Shown: positions 1 through 8,999 of the stretch, in pieces | Position numbering within the stretch: the stretch's first letter is position 1 | Layout of the letters: every line of letters starts with the position of its first letter | Origin: Desulfomicrobium sp. UBA5193 | GTDB lineage: Bacteria > Desulfobacterota > Desulfovibrionia > Desulfovibrionales > Desulfomicrobiaceae | Assembly: GCA_002412965.1 (NCBI GenBank) | Contig: DHWB01000002.1 | Location: 200,242 to 264,241 of the forward strand | DNA: 64,000 nt | Reading direction: 5' to 3' | Notes under the pieces: model-generated | What the model was told of the DNA's origin: nothing | Database searches by the model: none | What the model saw: only the letters and a program-made list of their open reading frames with translations | Position numbers and translations under genes: made by a program

Positions 1-2546
1 TGATTGATGGCCACGCCTTCATCTACCGTGGCTTCTACGCCTACCCGGACTTCAAGCGCTCCGACGGCTTCCCGACCAGCGCCATGTACATCGTCTTCAA
101 GCTGGTCCTGAAGCTCCTGCGCGAGGAGCGTCCCGCCCACCTCGTTTTCATCACCGATGGCAAGGGCCCTACTTTCCGCAATGAACTGCTGCCCACCTAC
201 AAGGCCAACCGTCCCCGCATGCCCGAAGGCCTGGCCGCGCAGCTCGAACCGCTCAAGGCCGGACTGCGCCTCCTGGGCGTGCCCGTGCTCGAAGCTAAGG
301 ATGGAGAGGCCGACGACTACATCGCCTCCCTGGCCGGCCGCTTCAAGGGACAGCGCAGCGTGGTCCTGGTCGGCGCCGACAAGGACCTGCGCCAGTGCCT
401 GGACGAGGACGTGGTCATGTGGGATCCGGCCCATGGCAAGGAAAAGCTGATCACCCGCGACGGATTCGTGGAGGAGACCGGACTGCAGCCTCATCAGTGG
501 GCCGACTACCAGGCCATGATCGGAGATGCGGCGGACAATATCCCAGGCATTCCCAAGGTCGGGCCTAAGACGGCGATGGGATTTTTGCGCCGTTTCCCCA
601 GCCTGGACCAACTCAGGAAAAATTTCGACCGCCTCACGGCCAAGGAGCAGACCCTGCTCGCTCCGCACATGGAGCAGGTCTTCGTGTACCGGCAGCTGAC
701 CACCCTGCGTACGGACCTGTGCGCTGAGCTGGCCCTGGACGACCTGACCGTGGGGCCCGTTGACGAAGGCGCCCTGGAGTTCTTCAAGGAGTACGAGTTT
801 CGCTCCCTGCTGTCCGAATTCCAGGCCCTGGCCGCCAAATCGAATCGTGCAGCCAAAAGCGATGCAGCTGTGAAGCAGGCGCAACCTCATGCCGACCTTG
901 TCCCGGACGACAATGCGCAGCCGCGGCCAGTTCGAGTCGAGCCGCGCCTTGTACCCGCCCTTCCGCCCATGGCCGGACGGGAGGTGGGTCTGCATGGCGA
1001 GTCGGGGCGCTGGATTCTGGGCACGGACGAGAGCGAGCTGCTCTTCATGGGCCCCGCCGCGGACCTGGGCCGGGCCCTGGAGGGGGCCACGGTGCACGTG
1101 ACCTCCTACAAGAGCGTGCTTGAAGCGGGGCGTCTTGATCTCTCCCGCTGCGCCGAGGTTTTCAACATCGAGCTTGCCGCCTATCTGCTCAGCCCCGAGG
1201 AACGCAATTATTCCCTGGAGCGGATCCGCGACGGACTTGGCGAGGAAGTGGACGTGCACAGGGAAAATCTCGGCCAGACAGTGCTGGCGGTCGCCCGTGT
1301 GCTGCGCGCGCGTCTTGCGGGGTCGGAGCTGCTCGGTCTTTTGCGGGGGCTGGAGCAGCCCCTGACCGAAGTGCTGGTGCGCATGGAGAAGCGCGGCATC
1401 CGCATCGACGCAGCCAAATTCCGGGATTTTCTGGTCATGGTCCAGGCCGAGCTCGACCGCTTGACCCAGGCCATTCACGCCCAGGCCGGAGGGGAATTCA
1501 ATATCCGCTCCAGCCAGCAGCTGGCCGAGGTGCTTTTTACCAAGATGGGCCTGGCCAGCAAGCAGAAGACGCAGGGAGGTGCGCAGTCCACGTCGAGCGC
1601 GGTGCTGGACGGCTTGGCTGCGGAGCATCCCATTGTCGCCGACATCCTGGAATTTCGGATGTACGAGAAGCTGCGCTCCACCTATCTGGAGCCCCTGCCG
1701 CTTCTGGCCGATTCGTCCGGGCGCATCCACACCACATTCAATCAGTTGGCCACGGCCACTGGTCGCCTTTCAAGCAGCAACCCCAATCTGCAGAACATCC
1801 CCATCAGGGGGAGCCTGGGGCCGCGCATGCGCTCCTGTTTCGTGGCCCCCGATGGCTGCCGGCTCGTGGCCGCCGACTATTCGCAGATCGAGCTCAGGGT
1901 CCTGGCGCACATGTCCGGCGACCCGACCCTGCTTGACGCCTTTGCCGCCGGGGATGACATCCACGCCCGCACGGCGAGCATCCTCTTCGACAAGGAGAAG
2001 GTCAGCCCTGATGAGCGGCGCAAGGCCAAGACCATCAATTTCGGCCTGCTCTACGGCATGGGCCCCCAGAAGCTCGGCCGGGAGCTGGGCATCAGCCTGA
2101 AGGAAGCCAAGGCGTTCATCCAGGTCTATTTCAGCAAGCTCTCAAGGGTGCGCGAGTTCTATGAAGAGATCGAGGCCGGAGCCAAGTCACTGGGCTATGT
2201 GACCACCCTGGCCGGTCGGCGGCGCATGCTGCCCGACATCAACTCGCGCAACGTCAACATGGCCCAGCAGGCCCGGCGCATGGCCATCAACACCGTGGTC
2301 CAGGGCTCGGCCGCGGATATCATCAAAAAGGCCATGCTCGAAGTGGACAAGAGCCGGGTTATTGGCGAATTAGGCGCGAGTCTGATCCTGCAGATTCACG
2401 ATGAGCTCCTGCTTGAAGCGCCCACGGAAAGGGCCGGGGCGGTGGGCGAGGCCGTTGCCGGGATCATGACTTCCGTGTACCGGCTGACCGTGCCCCTGGC
2501 CGTGGATTGGGGCGTTGGCGGGGACTGGAGCGAGGCCCACAGATAA
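1..2546 (+). CDS. polA: DNA polymerase I, 5'-truncated by window edge
   Basis: Repair and Okazaki-fragment polymerase. The reading frame is open from base 3 (IDGHAFIYRGFYAYPDF), so only a few N-terminal residues lie outside the window; 847 residues are visible. Residues about 1-255 are the 5' nuclease (FEN-like, with the DAADNIPGIPKVGPKTA helix-hairpin region). The C-terminal polymerase carries motif A (DYSQIELRVLAHMSGD, from base 1875), motif B (RRKAKTINFGLLYGMG) and motif C (QIHDELLLEAP). The middle 3'-5' exonuclease-like domain (about residues 300-470) lacks the DxE and other acidic metal ligands of E. coli Pol I, so proofreading is probably absent. Followed after 23 bp by an aminotransferase gene. 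Confidence 0.97.
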   Translation, partial: IDGHAFIYRGFYAYPDFKRSDGFPTSAMYIVFKLVLKLLREERPAHLVFITDGKGPTFRNELLPTYKANRPRMPEGLAAQLEPLKAGLRLLGVPVLEAKDGEADDYIASLAGRFKGQRSVVLVGADKDLRQCLDEDVVMWDPAHGKEKLITRDGFVEETGLQPHQWADYQAMIGDAADNIPGIPKVGPKTAMGFLRRFPSLDQLRKNFDRLTAKEQTLLAPHMEQVFVYRQLTTLRTDLCAELALDDLTVGPVDEGALEFFKEYEFRSLLSEFQALAAKSNRAAKSDAAVKQAQPHADLVPDDNAQPRPVRVEPRLVPALPPMAGREVGLHGESGRWILGTDESELLFMGPAADLGRALEGATVHVTSYKSVLEAGRLDLSRCAEVFNIELAAYLLSPEERNYSLERIRDGLGEEVDVHRENLGQTVLAVARVLRARLAGSELLGLLRGLEQPLTEVLVRMEKRGIRIDAAKFRDFLVMVQAELDRLTQAIHAQAGGEFNIRSSQQLAEVLFTKMGLASKQKTQGGAQSTSSAVLDGLAAEHPIVADILEFRMYEKLRSTYLEPLPLLADSSGRIHTTFNQLATATGRLSSSNPNLQNIPIRGSLGPRMRSCFVAPDGCRLVAADYSQIELRVLAHMSGDPTLLDAFAAGDDIHARTASILFDKEKVSPDERRKAKTINFGLLYGMGPQKLGRELGISLKEAKAFIQVYFSKLSRVREFYEEIEAGAKSLGYVTTLAGRRRMLPDINSRNVNMAQQARRMAINTVVQGSAADIIKKAMLEVDKSRVIGELGASLILQIHDELLLEAPTERAGAVGEAVAGIMTSVYRLTVPLAVDWGVGGDWSEAHR

Positions 2547-2569
2547 CCATCACTTTTTATGGATAGGAT

Positions 2570-3742
2570 ATGCGCAACAAACTACGACTTCTGACCCCCG
2601 GACCCACACCGCTGCCCGAGGAGGTCCGTCTGGCTCTGGCCAAGGACATGATCCATCACCGCAAGAGCGACTTCGTGCGGGTCATGGAACGCATCCAGCC
2701 CGGCCTGCAGTACCTGTTCGGCACCACGCAGCAGGTCCTGCCCCTGTCCAGTTCCGGCACCGGAGCCATGCATGCGGCCGTGACCAATCTTTTCGCGCCG
2801 GGCGAGAAGGTGCTGGTGATCGAGGGCGGCAAGTTCGGGGAGCGCTGGCGGGAGATCGCGCATTCCCAGGGCCTCGTCGTCACCTCACTGGTTCAGGAGA
2901 ACGGCCAGGCCGTAACGGCCGAGGATGTCGGGGTCGCCCTGAAGGCCGACCCCGAGCTGCGCGGTGTGCTGGTCCAGGCCTCGGAAACCTCCACGGGCGT
3001 GCTCCATCCGGTGCATGAACTGGGAGCCGTGACCCGGAACACGGACGTGCTTCTGGTCGTGGACGGCATCTCGGCCGTGGGCATCTCGCCTTGTCCCATG
3101 GACGCCTGGGGCATCGACTGCCTGCTGACCGGTTCCCAGAAGGGGCTCATGCTCCCTCCGGGCCTTGCCCTCCTCAGCCTGAGCGCCCGCGCCTGGGACA
3201 AGGTGCGGGAGACCGGATCGTCCAATTTCTATTTCAACCTGCTGGCCGAGCGGGACAAGAGCCTGAATCATCAGACCCTCTTCACCTCCCCGGTCAATCT
3301 GCTGCAGGGCTTGGCCGTCAGCCTCGACCTGTTCCGGGAAGAAACCCTGGAGGCCGTGTACCGCAAACAGTGGGCCCTGACCTCCATGACCCGGGCCGGC
3401 GCCGCCAGCCTGGGCCTTGAGCTGCTGGCCAAAACCCATTTCACCTGGGGGCTGACCTCCATCAAGCTGCCGTCCGGCATTGACGGAGGACTGGTGCTGA
3501 GGGCTGCGGCGGAGTGCTGCGGAGTGGTCATGGCCGGAGGTCAGGGTGAGCTCAAGAAGAGCCTGGTCCGGCTCGGTCACATGGGTCATGTGGATTGGGG
3601 CGATGTCCTGGCCGGACTGCATGCCCTGCGGGTCGGCCTGATCGCGGCGGGCGGGTATTCCGCAGCCAGGACCTATCTGGAAGACGCCGTCGGAGCCTAT
3701 GAAGACGCCTTGCGTGAAGGTTGCCCCGAGATGCGGGTTTAA
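2570..3742 (+). CDS. class V PLP-dependent aminotransferase (alanine-glyoxylate / serine-pyruvate type)
   Basis: A 390-residue fold-type I PLP enzyme. The N-terminus LLTPGPTPLPEEV and the SSSGTGAMHAA loop are typical of the alanine-glyoxylate/serine-pyruvate aminotransferase family; the PLP lysine is in TGSQKGLMLPPG (about K191), preceded by the cofactor aspartate in VVDGISAVG. Family members move amino groups between alanine, serine or aspartate and glyoxylate or pyruvate; the substrate here cannot be read from sequence. It starts 23 bp after polA and is followed 9 bp later by the DUF1844 gene and argC, so it may be co-transcribed with them. Confidence 0.9.
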   Translation: MRNKLRLLTPGPTPLPEEVRLALAKDMIHHRKSDFVRVMERIQPGLQYLFGTTQQVLPLSSSGTGAMHAAVTNLFAPGEKVLVIEGGKFGERWREIAHSQGLVVTSLVQENGQAVTAEDVGVALKADPELRGVLVQASETSTGVLHPVHELGAVTRNTDVLLVVDGISAVGISPCPMDAWGIDCLLTGSQKGLMLPPGLALLSLSARAWDKVRETGSSNFYFNLLAERDKSLNHQTLFTSPVNLLQGLAVSLDLFREETLEAVYRKQWALTSMTRAGAASLGLELLAKTHFTWGLTSIKLPSGIDGGLVLRAAAECCGVVMAGGQGELKKSLVRLGHMGHVDWGDVLAGLHALRVGLIAAGGYSAARTYLEDAVGAYEDALREGCPEMRV

Positions 3743-3751
3743 GGAGAGAAT

Positions 3752-4057
3752 ATGACCGAAGAAAAAAAGTTGGCCGAGGAATACGAGGATTTGTCCTGTT
3801 CCTGTTCGGAATTGCCGCAGCTGGATTTTGCGACCTTTGTCCTGTCCATGAGCTCATCCGCCCTGGTTCACCTGGGCGAGGTGCCGGAGCCCGAGACCGG
3901 TCAGATCATGGAAAACGTCCTGGCCGCCAAACAGACCATCGACATCCTGTGCATGCTGGAGGGCAAGACCAAGGGCAACCTGACGGCCCAGGAAGCGCGC
4001 CTGCTGCGGGACATGCTCTTTGAACTGCGCATGAAGTACGTGCAAAAGGCGAAATAG
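3752..4057 (+). CDS. DUF1844 domain protein
   Basis: Small (101 residues) acidic cytosolic protein. The segment LDFATFVLSMSSSALVHLGEVPEP followed by a helix with QTIDILCMLEGKTKGNLT is the signature of DUF1844, a family of unknown function widespread in delta-proteobacteria. It has a CSCS cluster near residue 21. An SD-like AAGGAGAG lies just before the ATG. It sits 9 bp after the aminotransferase and 10 bp before argC, which suggests one transcript, but gives no functional clue. No signal peptide or membrane segment is seen. Confidence 0.85.
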   Translation: MTEEKKLAEEYEDLSCSCSELPQLDFATFVLSMSSSALVHLGEVPEPETGQIMENVLAAKQTIDILCMLEGKTKGNLTAQEARLLRDMLFELRMKYVQKAK

Positions 4058-4067
4058 GGGAAATACG

Positions 4068-5117
4068 ATGGTAAAGCGCGTCGGTCTGGTCGGTGTCACC
4101 GGCTACACGGGAATGGAATTGACCCGCATTCTGCTCGGTCATCCGGGTCTGCGTCTGACCCAGGTCACCTCCCGCAAGGAGGCCGGCCAGCCCCTGCAAA
4201 AAATTTATCCGTTCCTGCAGGGCACAGAGCTCGGGGGCCTGGAGATAACAGCGCCGGACAGCAAATTTCTGGCCGCGAACTGCGACCTCATCTTTTTGGC
4301 CGTTCCCCATGGCACGGCCATGGAGATGGCCGCCGAGCTGAGGGGGCTCGGGGCCAGAGTCGTGGACCTGAGCGCCGATTTCCGCCTGCGCGACCGGGAC
4401 GTCTATGAGAGCTGGTATCAGGTGACGCACACCCGCTCCGCCTTGCTGCCCGAAGCTGTCTACGGCCTGCCTGAGCTCTACGCCGAGAGCATCGCCAAGG
4501 CCGGTCTCGTGGCCAACCCCGGCTGCTACCCGACGTCCGCCATCCTGGCCCTGTATCCGGCGCTGAAAGCCGGGCTCATCTCGGCCGAGGACCTGGTCAT
4601 CGACTCCAAGTCCGGGACCACCGGCGCCGGGCGAAAGGCCACAGTGGGCACCCTCTTTTGCGAGGTTTCCGACACCTTCCGCGCCTACAACCTGACCAAG
4701 CACCGCCACACGCCCGAAATCGAACAGGAGCTGAGCCTAGCCGCCGGCAAGGAAATCCGCCTGTCCTTCAATACGCATCTTTTGCCCATCAACCGGGGCA
4801 TCCTGACCACTGCCTATGCCAAGCTGATGCCGGGTGCGGACGCGGATCAGATCCGTGCCTGCTATGAGCGTTTCTACGCCGGCAAGAGATGGGTCCGCCT
4901 GCTGCCGGCGGGCAGCCTGCCCGAAACCAGATGGGTGCGCGGCACCAACTTCTGTGACCTCGGCCTGGTCACCGACCCGCGCACGAACCGGCTGATCGTG
5001 GTTTCGGCCATCGACAACCTCTGCCGGGGCGCTTCGGGCCAGGCCGTGGCCAACGCCAACCTCATGCTGGGTCTGGGTGATGATCTCGGCTTGCCCTTTG
5101 CTCCTCTCATGCCGTAG
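4068..5117 (+). CDS. argC: N-acetyl-gamma-glutamyl-phosphate reductase
   Basis: NADPH-dependent reduction of N-acetylglutamyl-5-phosphate to the semialdehyde, third step of arginine synthesis. 349 residues, normal for the long ArgC form. N-terminal Rossmann motif GVTGYTGMELTRIL; catalytic cysteine C153 in VANPGCYPTSA; SGTTGAGRKA loop; C-terminal IDNLCRGASGQAVANAN dimer/active-site region. No other arg genes are next to it. It is the last gene of the apparent polA-aminotransferase-DUF1844-argC run; the EAL-HDOD gene begins 9 bp later, so read-through into signalling genes is possible. Confidence 0.96.
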   Translation: MVKRVGLVGVTGYTGMELTRILLGHPGLRLTQVTSRKEAGQPLQKIYPFLQGTELGGLEITAPDSKFLAANCDLIFLAVPHGTAMEMAAELRGLGARVVDLSADFRLRDRDVYESWYQVTHTRSALLPEAVYGLPELYAESIAKAGLVANPGCYPTSAILALYPALKAGLISAEDLVIDSKSGTTGAGRKATVGTLFCEVSDTFRAYNLTKHRHTPEIEQELSLAAGKEIRLSFNTHLLPINRGILTTAYAKLMPGADADQIRACYERFYAGKRWVRLLPAGSLPETRWVRGTNFCDLGLVTDPRTNRLIVVSAIDNLCRGASGQAVANANLMLGLGDDLGLPFAPLMP

Positions 5118-5126
5118 GGACCCGAT

Positions 5127-6377
5127 ATGATAGAACAAGAGTCGGAAAAACTCTACGACAGGATATTTGTCGCCCGGCAGCCCATCTTTACTGCGGACAT
5201 GCAGATCTGGGGCTACGAGCTTCTTTTCCGGCACGGGGAGAACGTTCAGGCCGCCATCTTCACGGATGGCGACCAGGCCACGACGCAGGTCATCGCCGAC
5301 GGCTTCACCCTTGCCGTCCGAAGCATGCGCAAGGGTGCCAGAGCGCTGATCAATTTCCCGCGCAACATGCTACTGGGCGAAGCGCCCTATGTGCTCTCTC
5401 CCGAGCGTTGCGTGGTGGAGATTCTGGAGACGGTTCAGCCGGAGGCCGAGGTCATGGAAGCCTGCCGGGAACTCAAGGAGAATGGCTACACCTTGGCCCT
5501 GGACGATTTCGTGGGGGATCCGGGCTTTGAGCCCCTCTGCGAGATCGCGGACATCATCAAGGTCGACATCCTGGGCAAGAAGCCGGCGGAGGTGCTCGAG
5601 ATCGTCAAGGGGTTGCGCCGCTACAAGGCCGTGCTGCTGGCGGAGAAGGTCGAGAATCTCGACATGTTCAATGTCTGCAAACGGCTTGGGTTCACCTATT
5701 TTCAGGGGTACTTCTTCAGCAAGCCCGAGGTCATCCCCGGTCGCAAGCTTTCCGCCAGTCAGACCACCAAGATCAAGCTCTTGAAGGAGCTGAGCGAATC
5801 GGATTCCGAACTTGAGCGCTTGGTGGAGATAATCCAGACGGACCTGTCCATCTCCTACAGGTTGCTGCAATACATCAACTCCGCCCGTTTCGGCCTGCGC
5901 GGCAAGATCGAATCGATTCAGCGGGCCGTGAGCATGCTTGGCCGTCAAAATTTGCGCCAGTGGTTGCAGGTCATCATTCTCTCCGACATCAACAGCACGG
6001 ACAAGGCCCAGGAGCTGGTCCGCATCTCTGTGCTGCGCGGCCGCTTCCTGCAGCTCCTGGCCGGGCTTCACCCCACTCCTTTTGGTCCGGACAGCATGTT
6101 TTTGCTTGGCTTTTTTTCAGTGCTCGACGCCATTCTGGATCAGTTCATGGAGCAGGTACTGGAGGAAATTTCCCTTGATCCAGGCATCACGGACGCCCTC
6201 ATCAATGCCGGGAGTCCCAATGCGATCTGGATTGAATTGCTCGATGAGCTTGATCGCGGCAGCTGGGCCAGGCTCGAAGCCAAAGCCGCATGCATGAATA
6301 TCCCCATGGAGTTGATCGACCGTGCGGCGATCGAGGCCGCGATCTGGACCGATGAGGTCATGGGCTGCACGGTTTAA
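5127..6377 (+). CDS. degenerate EAL domain + HDOD domain signalling protein (YuxH-like), copy 1
   Basis: 416 residues: an EAL-like half (about 10-205) and a HDOD half (about 210-395). EAL landmarks are altered: ELL replaces EAL in WGYELLFR, LALDDFVGDPG replaces the DDFGTG loop, and AEKVEN replaces AEGVET, so c-di-GMP hydrolysis is unlikely and a binding or scaffold role is more plausible. The QGYFFSKPEVIPGRKLSASQ linker and IQTDLSISYRLLQYINSA start of HDOD are typical of YuxH/CdgJ proteins that affect motility and pili. A close paralogue follows 113 bp downstream, then the prepilin peptidase. Substrate and partner are unknown. Confidence 0.9.
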   Translation: MIEQESEKLYDRIFVARQPIFTADMQIWGYELLFRHGENVQAAIFTDGDQATTQVIADGFTLAVRSMRKGARALINFPRNMLLGEAPYVLSPERCVVEILETVQPEAEVMEACRELKENGYTLALDDFVGDPGFEPLCEIADIIKVDILGKKPAEVLEIVKGLRRYKAVLLAEKVENLDMFNVCKRLGFTYFQGYFFSKPEVIPGRKLSASQTTKIKLLKELSESDSELERLVEIIQTDLSISYRLLQYINSARFGLRGKIESIQRAVSMLGRQNLRQWLQVIILSDINSTDKAQELVRISVLRGRFLQLLAGLHPTPFGPDSMFLLGFFSVLDAILDQFMEQVLEEISLDPGITDALINAGSPNAIWIELLDELDRGSWARLEAKAACMNIPMELIDRAAIEAAIWTDEVMGCTV

Positions 6378-6490
6378 AAGGGTCGTGCGAACCTTGTTCC
6401 GGCGAGCAGGGCGCTTGCCGCCCGAGAAAGCTTTTCCAATCGCGTGTATGTGCTGATCCCGGCTCTTCACTCATGTCCAAGGATTGATTG

Positions 6491-7732
6491 ATGGACGAAA
6501 CGTATCCCGAGCAGCTTTACGACAGGATCTGTGTCGCCCGCCAACCCATTTTCACCGGGGACATGCAGGTTTGGGGTTATGAACTCCTCTTCCGCGACTC
6601 CGAAGACATACAGACGGCGGCGTTCACCGACGGGGATCAGGCCACCAGCCAGATCATTGCCGACGGCTTCGGTCTTGCGTCGCCAGGATTGCGTAACGGG
6701 TCGAAGGCGCTCATCAACTTTCCGCGCAATGCCCTTGTCGGCGCGGCGCCCTACGTGCTGCCGCCGGAGCGGTGCGTTGTGGAGATTCTGGAGACGGTCA
6801 GGCCCGAACCCGAGGTCATTCAGGCCTGCCACGAGCTCAAGAAAAGGGGCTATGTCCTGGCCCTGGACGACTTTGTCGGCGATCCGGGCTTCGAGCCCCT
6901 GTGCGAACTGGTCGACATCATCAAGGTCGACATTCTGCACAAGTCCCCGGCGGAGGTGGCGACCATCGTAAGCGGCCTCTCCAAATACCCGGCCAGCCTT
7001 CTGGCCGAGAAGGTGGAGAGCCATGACGTGTTCAAGGTCTGCAAGAAGCTCGGCTTCACCTATTTCCAGGGTTTTTTCTTCAATCGGCCAGAGATCATTC
7101 CTGGGCGCAAGCTTTCCGCCAGTCAGATTGTCAAGGTCAAGCTGCTCAAGGAATTGAGCGCGCTCGATACTGATCCCCATCGGCTGGTCGAAATCATTCA
7201 GACTGACCTGTCCATCTCCTACAGGTTACTCCGGTATATCAACTCCGCATTTTTCGGTCTGCAGATCAAGATCACTTCCATCCAGCGCGCTGTGGCCATG
7301 CTCGGCTGCCAGAACATGCGCCAATGGCTGCAGGTCGTGATCCTGTCCGACATCAACACCACGGACAAGGCGCAGGAGCTGGTCCGTATTTCCGTGCAGC
7401 GAGCACGCTTTCTGCAACTTCTGGCGGCGCGGCATCCCGTCCCGTTCGATCAGGACAGCATGTTCCTGCTCGGCTTTTTTTCGCTGCTCGACGCCATCCT
7501 GGATCAGCCCATGGACGTGGTTCTGGAGGAAATTCCCCTGGATCCGGGCATCAAGGCCGCCCTCGTCGATCCCCAAAATCCCAATGCGGTCTGGCTTGAC
7601 CTGCTGGATGAAATCGACCGCTGCAATTGGGCGCGTCTGACCAGGAAGGCCTCCGAGCTGAATCTTTCCATGGCCCTGGTCAGCAAGCTGTCCGCGAAGG
7701 CCTCGACCTGGACAAGCGAGGTCATGACCTGA
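6491..7732 (+). CDS. degenerate EAL domain + HDOD domain signalling protein, copy 2
   Basis: 413 residues, colinear and highly similar along its length to the gene just upstream (same RQPIFT, WGYELLFR, LALDDFVGDPGFEPL, FTYFQGFFF, IQTDLSISYRLLRYINSA blocks), so a tandem duplication. The ATG at 6491 is chosen over an in-frame TTG at 6488 because AAGGA at 6479-6483 is 7 bp from the ATG. The same catalytic EAL residues are altered as in copy 1. The two copies diverge mostly in the C-terminal 40 residues. It may act on pilus or motility functions given the prepilin peptidase downstream; this is inference from context. Confidence 0.9.
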   Translation: MDETYPEQLYDRICVARQPIFTGDMQVWGYELLFRDSEDIQTAAFTDGDQATSQIIADGFGLASPGLRNGSKALINFPRNALVGAAPYVLPPERCVVEILETVRPEPEVIQACHELKKRGYVLALDDFVGDPGFEPLCELVDIIKVDILHKSPAEVATIVSGLSKYPASLLAEKVESHDVFKVCKKLGFTYFQGFFFNRPEIIPGRKLSASQIVKVKLLKELSALDTDPHRLVEIIQTDLSISYRLLRYINSAFFGLQIKITSIQRAVAMLGCQNMRQWLQVVILSDINTTDKAQELVRISVQRARFLQLLAARHPVPFDQDSMFLLGFFSLLDAILDQPMDVVLEEIPLDPGIKAALVDPQNPNAVWLDLLDEIDRCNWARLTRKASELNLSMALVSKLSAKASTWTSEVMT

Positions 7733-7906
7733 CAGGTTTGAAGAGCGCGTCCTTGAAGTCTGTCACGGGTCGGACTGTCGCGGCCATTCGGGTCCCGGGC
7801 AGGCCGCAGTGGCGCCTTGTTCAGGCACTGCGCGTTCATGTCCGTCGAGTCATCGCAATCATCTCAAACCGGTTCACACACAAGAGCTCTCTGCCAGGAC
7901 GTGCAC

Positions 7907-8689
7907 ATGGTTGAATCCATCCTTTATCCCGAGTTTTTTTACATAGCGGCCCTTCTTCTCGGGCTGTGCCTGGGCAGTTTTTACAATGTCTGCGTGCACC
8001 GCTATCTGGTCGGGCAGTCCGTGATCCGCCCCGGCTCCCACTGTCCGGCCTGCGGGCACGTCCTGTCCTGGTGGGAAAACATTCCGCTCCTGTCCTACCT
8101 CCTGCTTCGCGCCAAGTGCCTGTCCTGCAAGGGGGCCATTCATTGGCGCTATCCGGCCGTGGAGCTTCTGTCCGGCATTCTGGCTCTTCTTTTTGCGATC
8201 AAGTTCGGGCCCTCAGTACAGTGGGGCACATACATGATCTTTTTGGGCATTTTTCTGGTGGCCAGCTTCATCGACCTGGACTCCTTCATCCTGCCCGATG
8301 TCATGACGTATCCAGCCGCGATTCTGGCCTTGTGCACGCCGCTTTTCCTGCCTGTTGACTGGGTTGAGACGCTTGCGGGCGGGTTCGGCGGCGCCGGAGT
8401 CTTTCTGCTGCTGCAACAGGGCTATCTGCGCCTGCGCGGGATCGACGCCCTCGGCACCGGCGACATCAAGCTCATGCTCAGCCTCGGTGCTCTGGTCGGC
8501 TTGTCCAAGCTGCCGCTCATGATACTGCTCTCGGCCCTCTGCGCTCTCATGGTTGCAGTAGTCTATCTGCGCCGCCCGACCGGACAGGGTTTACGCACGG
8601 CCGTTCCTTTTGGCCCGTTTCTCTGCCTGGGTACCGTTTTGACCCTGCTGTGGGGTGAGGATATGCTGGCTTTGTTCATGTATTTCTAG
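7907..8689 (+). CDS. pilD: type IV prepilin peptidase / N-methyltransferase
   Basis: Membrane aspartyl protease that cleaves the leader of type IV prepilins and methylates the new N-terminus. 260 residues with about seven hydrophobic segments. The N-terminal cytosolic loop has two CxxC pairs (CPACG, CLSCK) for zinc; the catalytic aspartates are in DLDSFILPD and GTGDIKL. The ATG at 7907 is chosen because AGGA at 7896-7899 sits 7 bp upstream and the protein then starts MVESILYPEFFYIAALLLGLCLGSF as usual; an in-frame ATG at 7817 adds 30 poor residues. Its likely substrate, pilA, is 29 kb away at 36883. Confidence 0.95.
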   Translation: MVESILYPEFFYIAALLLGLCLGSFYNVCVHRYLVGQSVIRPGSHCPACGHVLSWWENIPLLSYLLLRAKCLSCKGAIHWRYPAVELLSGILALLFAIKFGPSVQWGTYMIFLGIFLVASFIDLDSFILPDVMTYPAAILALCTPLFLPVDWVETLAGGFGGAGVFLLLQQGYLRLRGIDALGTGDIKLMLSLGALVGLSKLPLMILLSALCALMVAVVYLRRPTGQGLRTAVPFGPFLCLGTVLTLLWGEDMLALFMYF

Positions 8690-8707
8690 GCCGAGGAAGG
8701 CGGGAAT

Positions 8708-8723
8708 GCGGGCGAAAGCCCGC
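8708..8723 (+). terminator. possible weak terminator after pilD
   Basis: A 6-bp GC stem with GAAA tetraloop (GCGGGC-GAAA-GCCCGC) starts 19 bp after the pilD stop. The T-run follows 12 bp later, so it is not a canonical intrinsic terminator. Confidence 0.4.
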
Positions 8724-8999
8724 CAATAAGCTCAATTTTTACGTTGTTTGATTGACCAATGCATTCAGTTTTGTCTTTCTATCTCTTTGCTTCGTTCCCA
8801 AAATCATCCTTTTTTACTCCATTTTATTGACCTTGCTAGTTTGTTGGATTAGCGAGGCCGATCGAAATAAGTGATCGACAGCCTGACCCTTCCTTGTCCC
8901 TGACCTCTTGCGCACAGCAAGTAATCAACCGGCACAGCCGGATGGTTTTTATAGCGGAGTTACTGGTGACTGGATGTATTGCAAGGAGGTTATTTGCCT
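8724..8999 (+). promoter_or_regulatory. ech operon upstream region
   Basis: About 280 bp without a gene, AT-richer than the surroundings, so the ech promoter is expected here, but I see no confident -35/-10 or -24/-12 pair. A small hairpin CCGGC-ACA-GCCGG (8929-8941) followed by ATGGTTTTT could be a leader attenuator. A strong SD, AAGGAGGT at 8983-8990, lies 9 bp before the echA ATG. Confidence 0.4.

Noticed and set aside
8971..8983. Sigma-54 promoter overlapping the echA SD
   Set aside because: TTGC is present but no GG at the required distance, and it would leave no leader for the SD.
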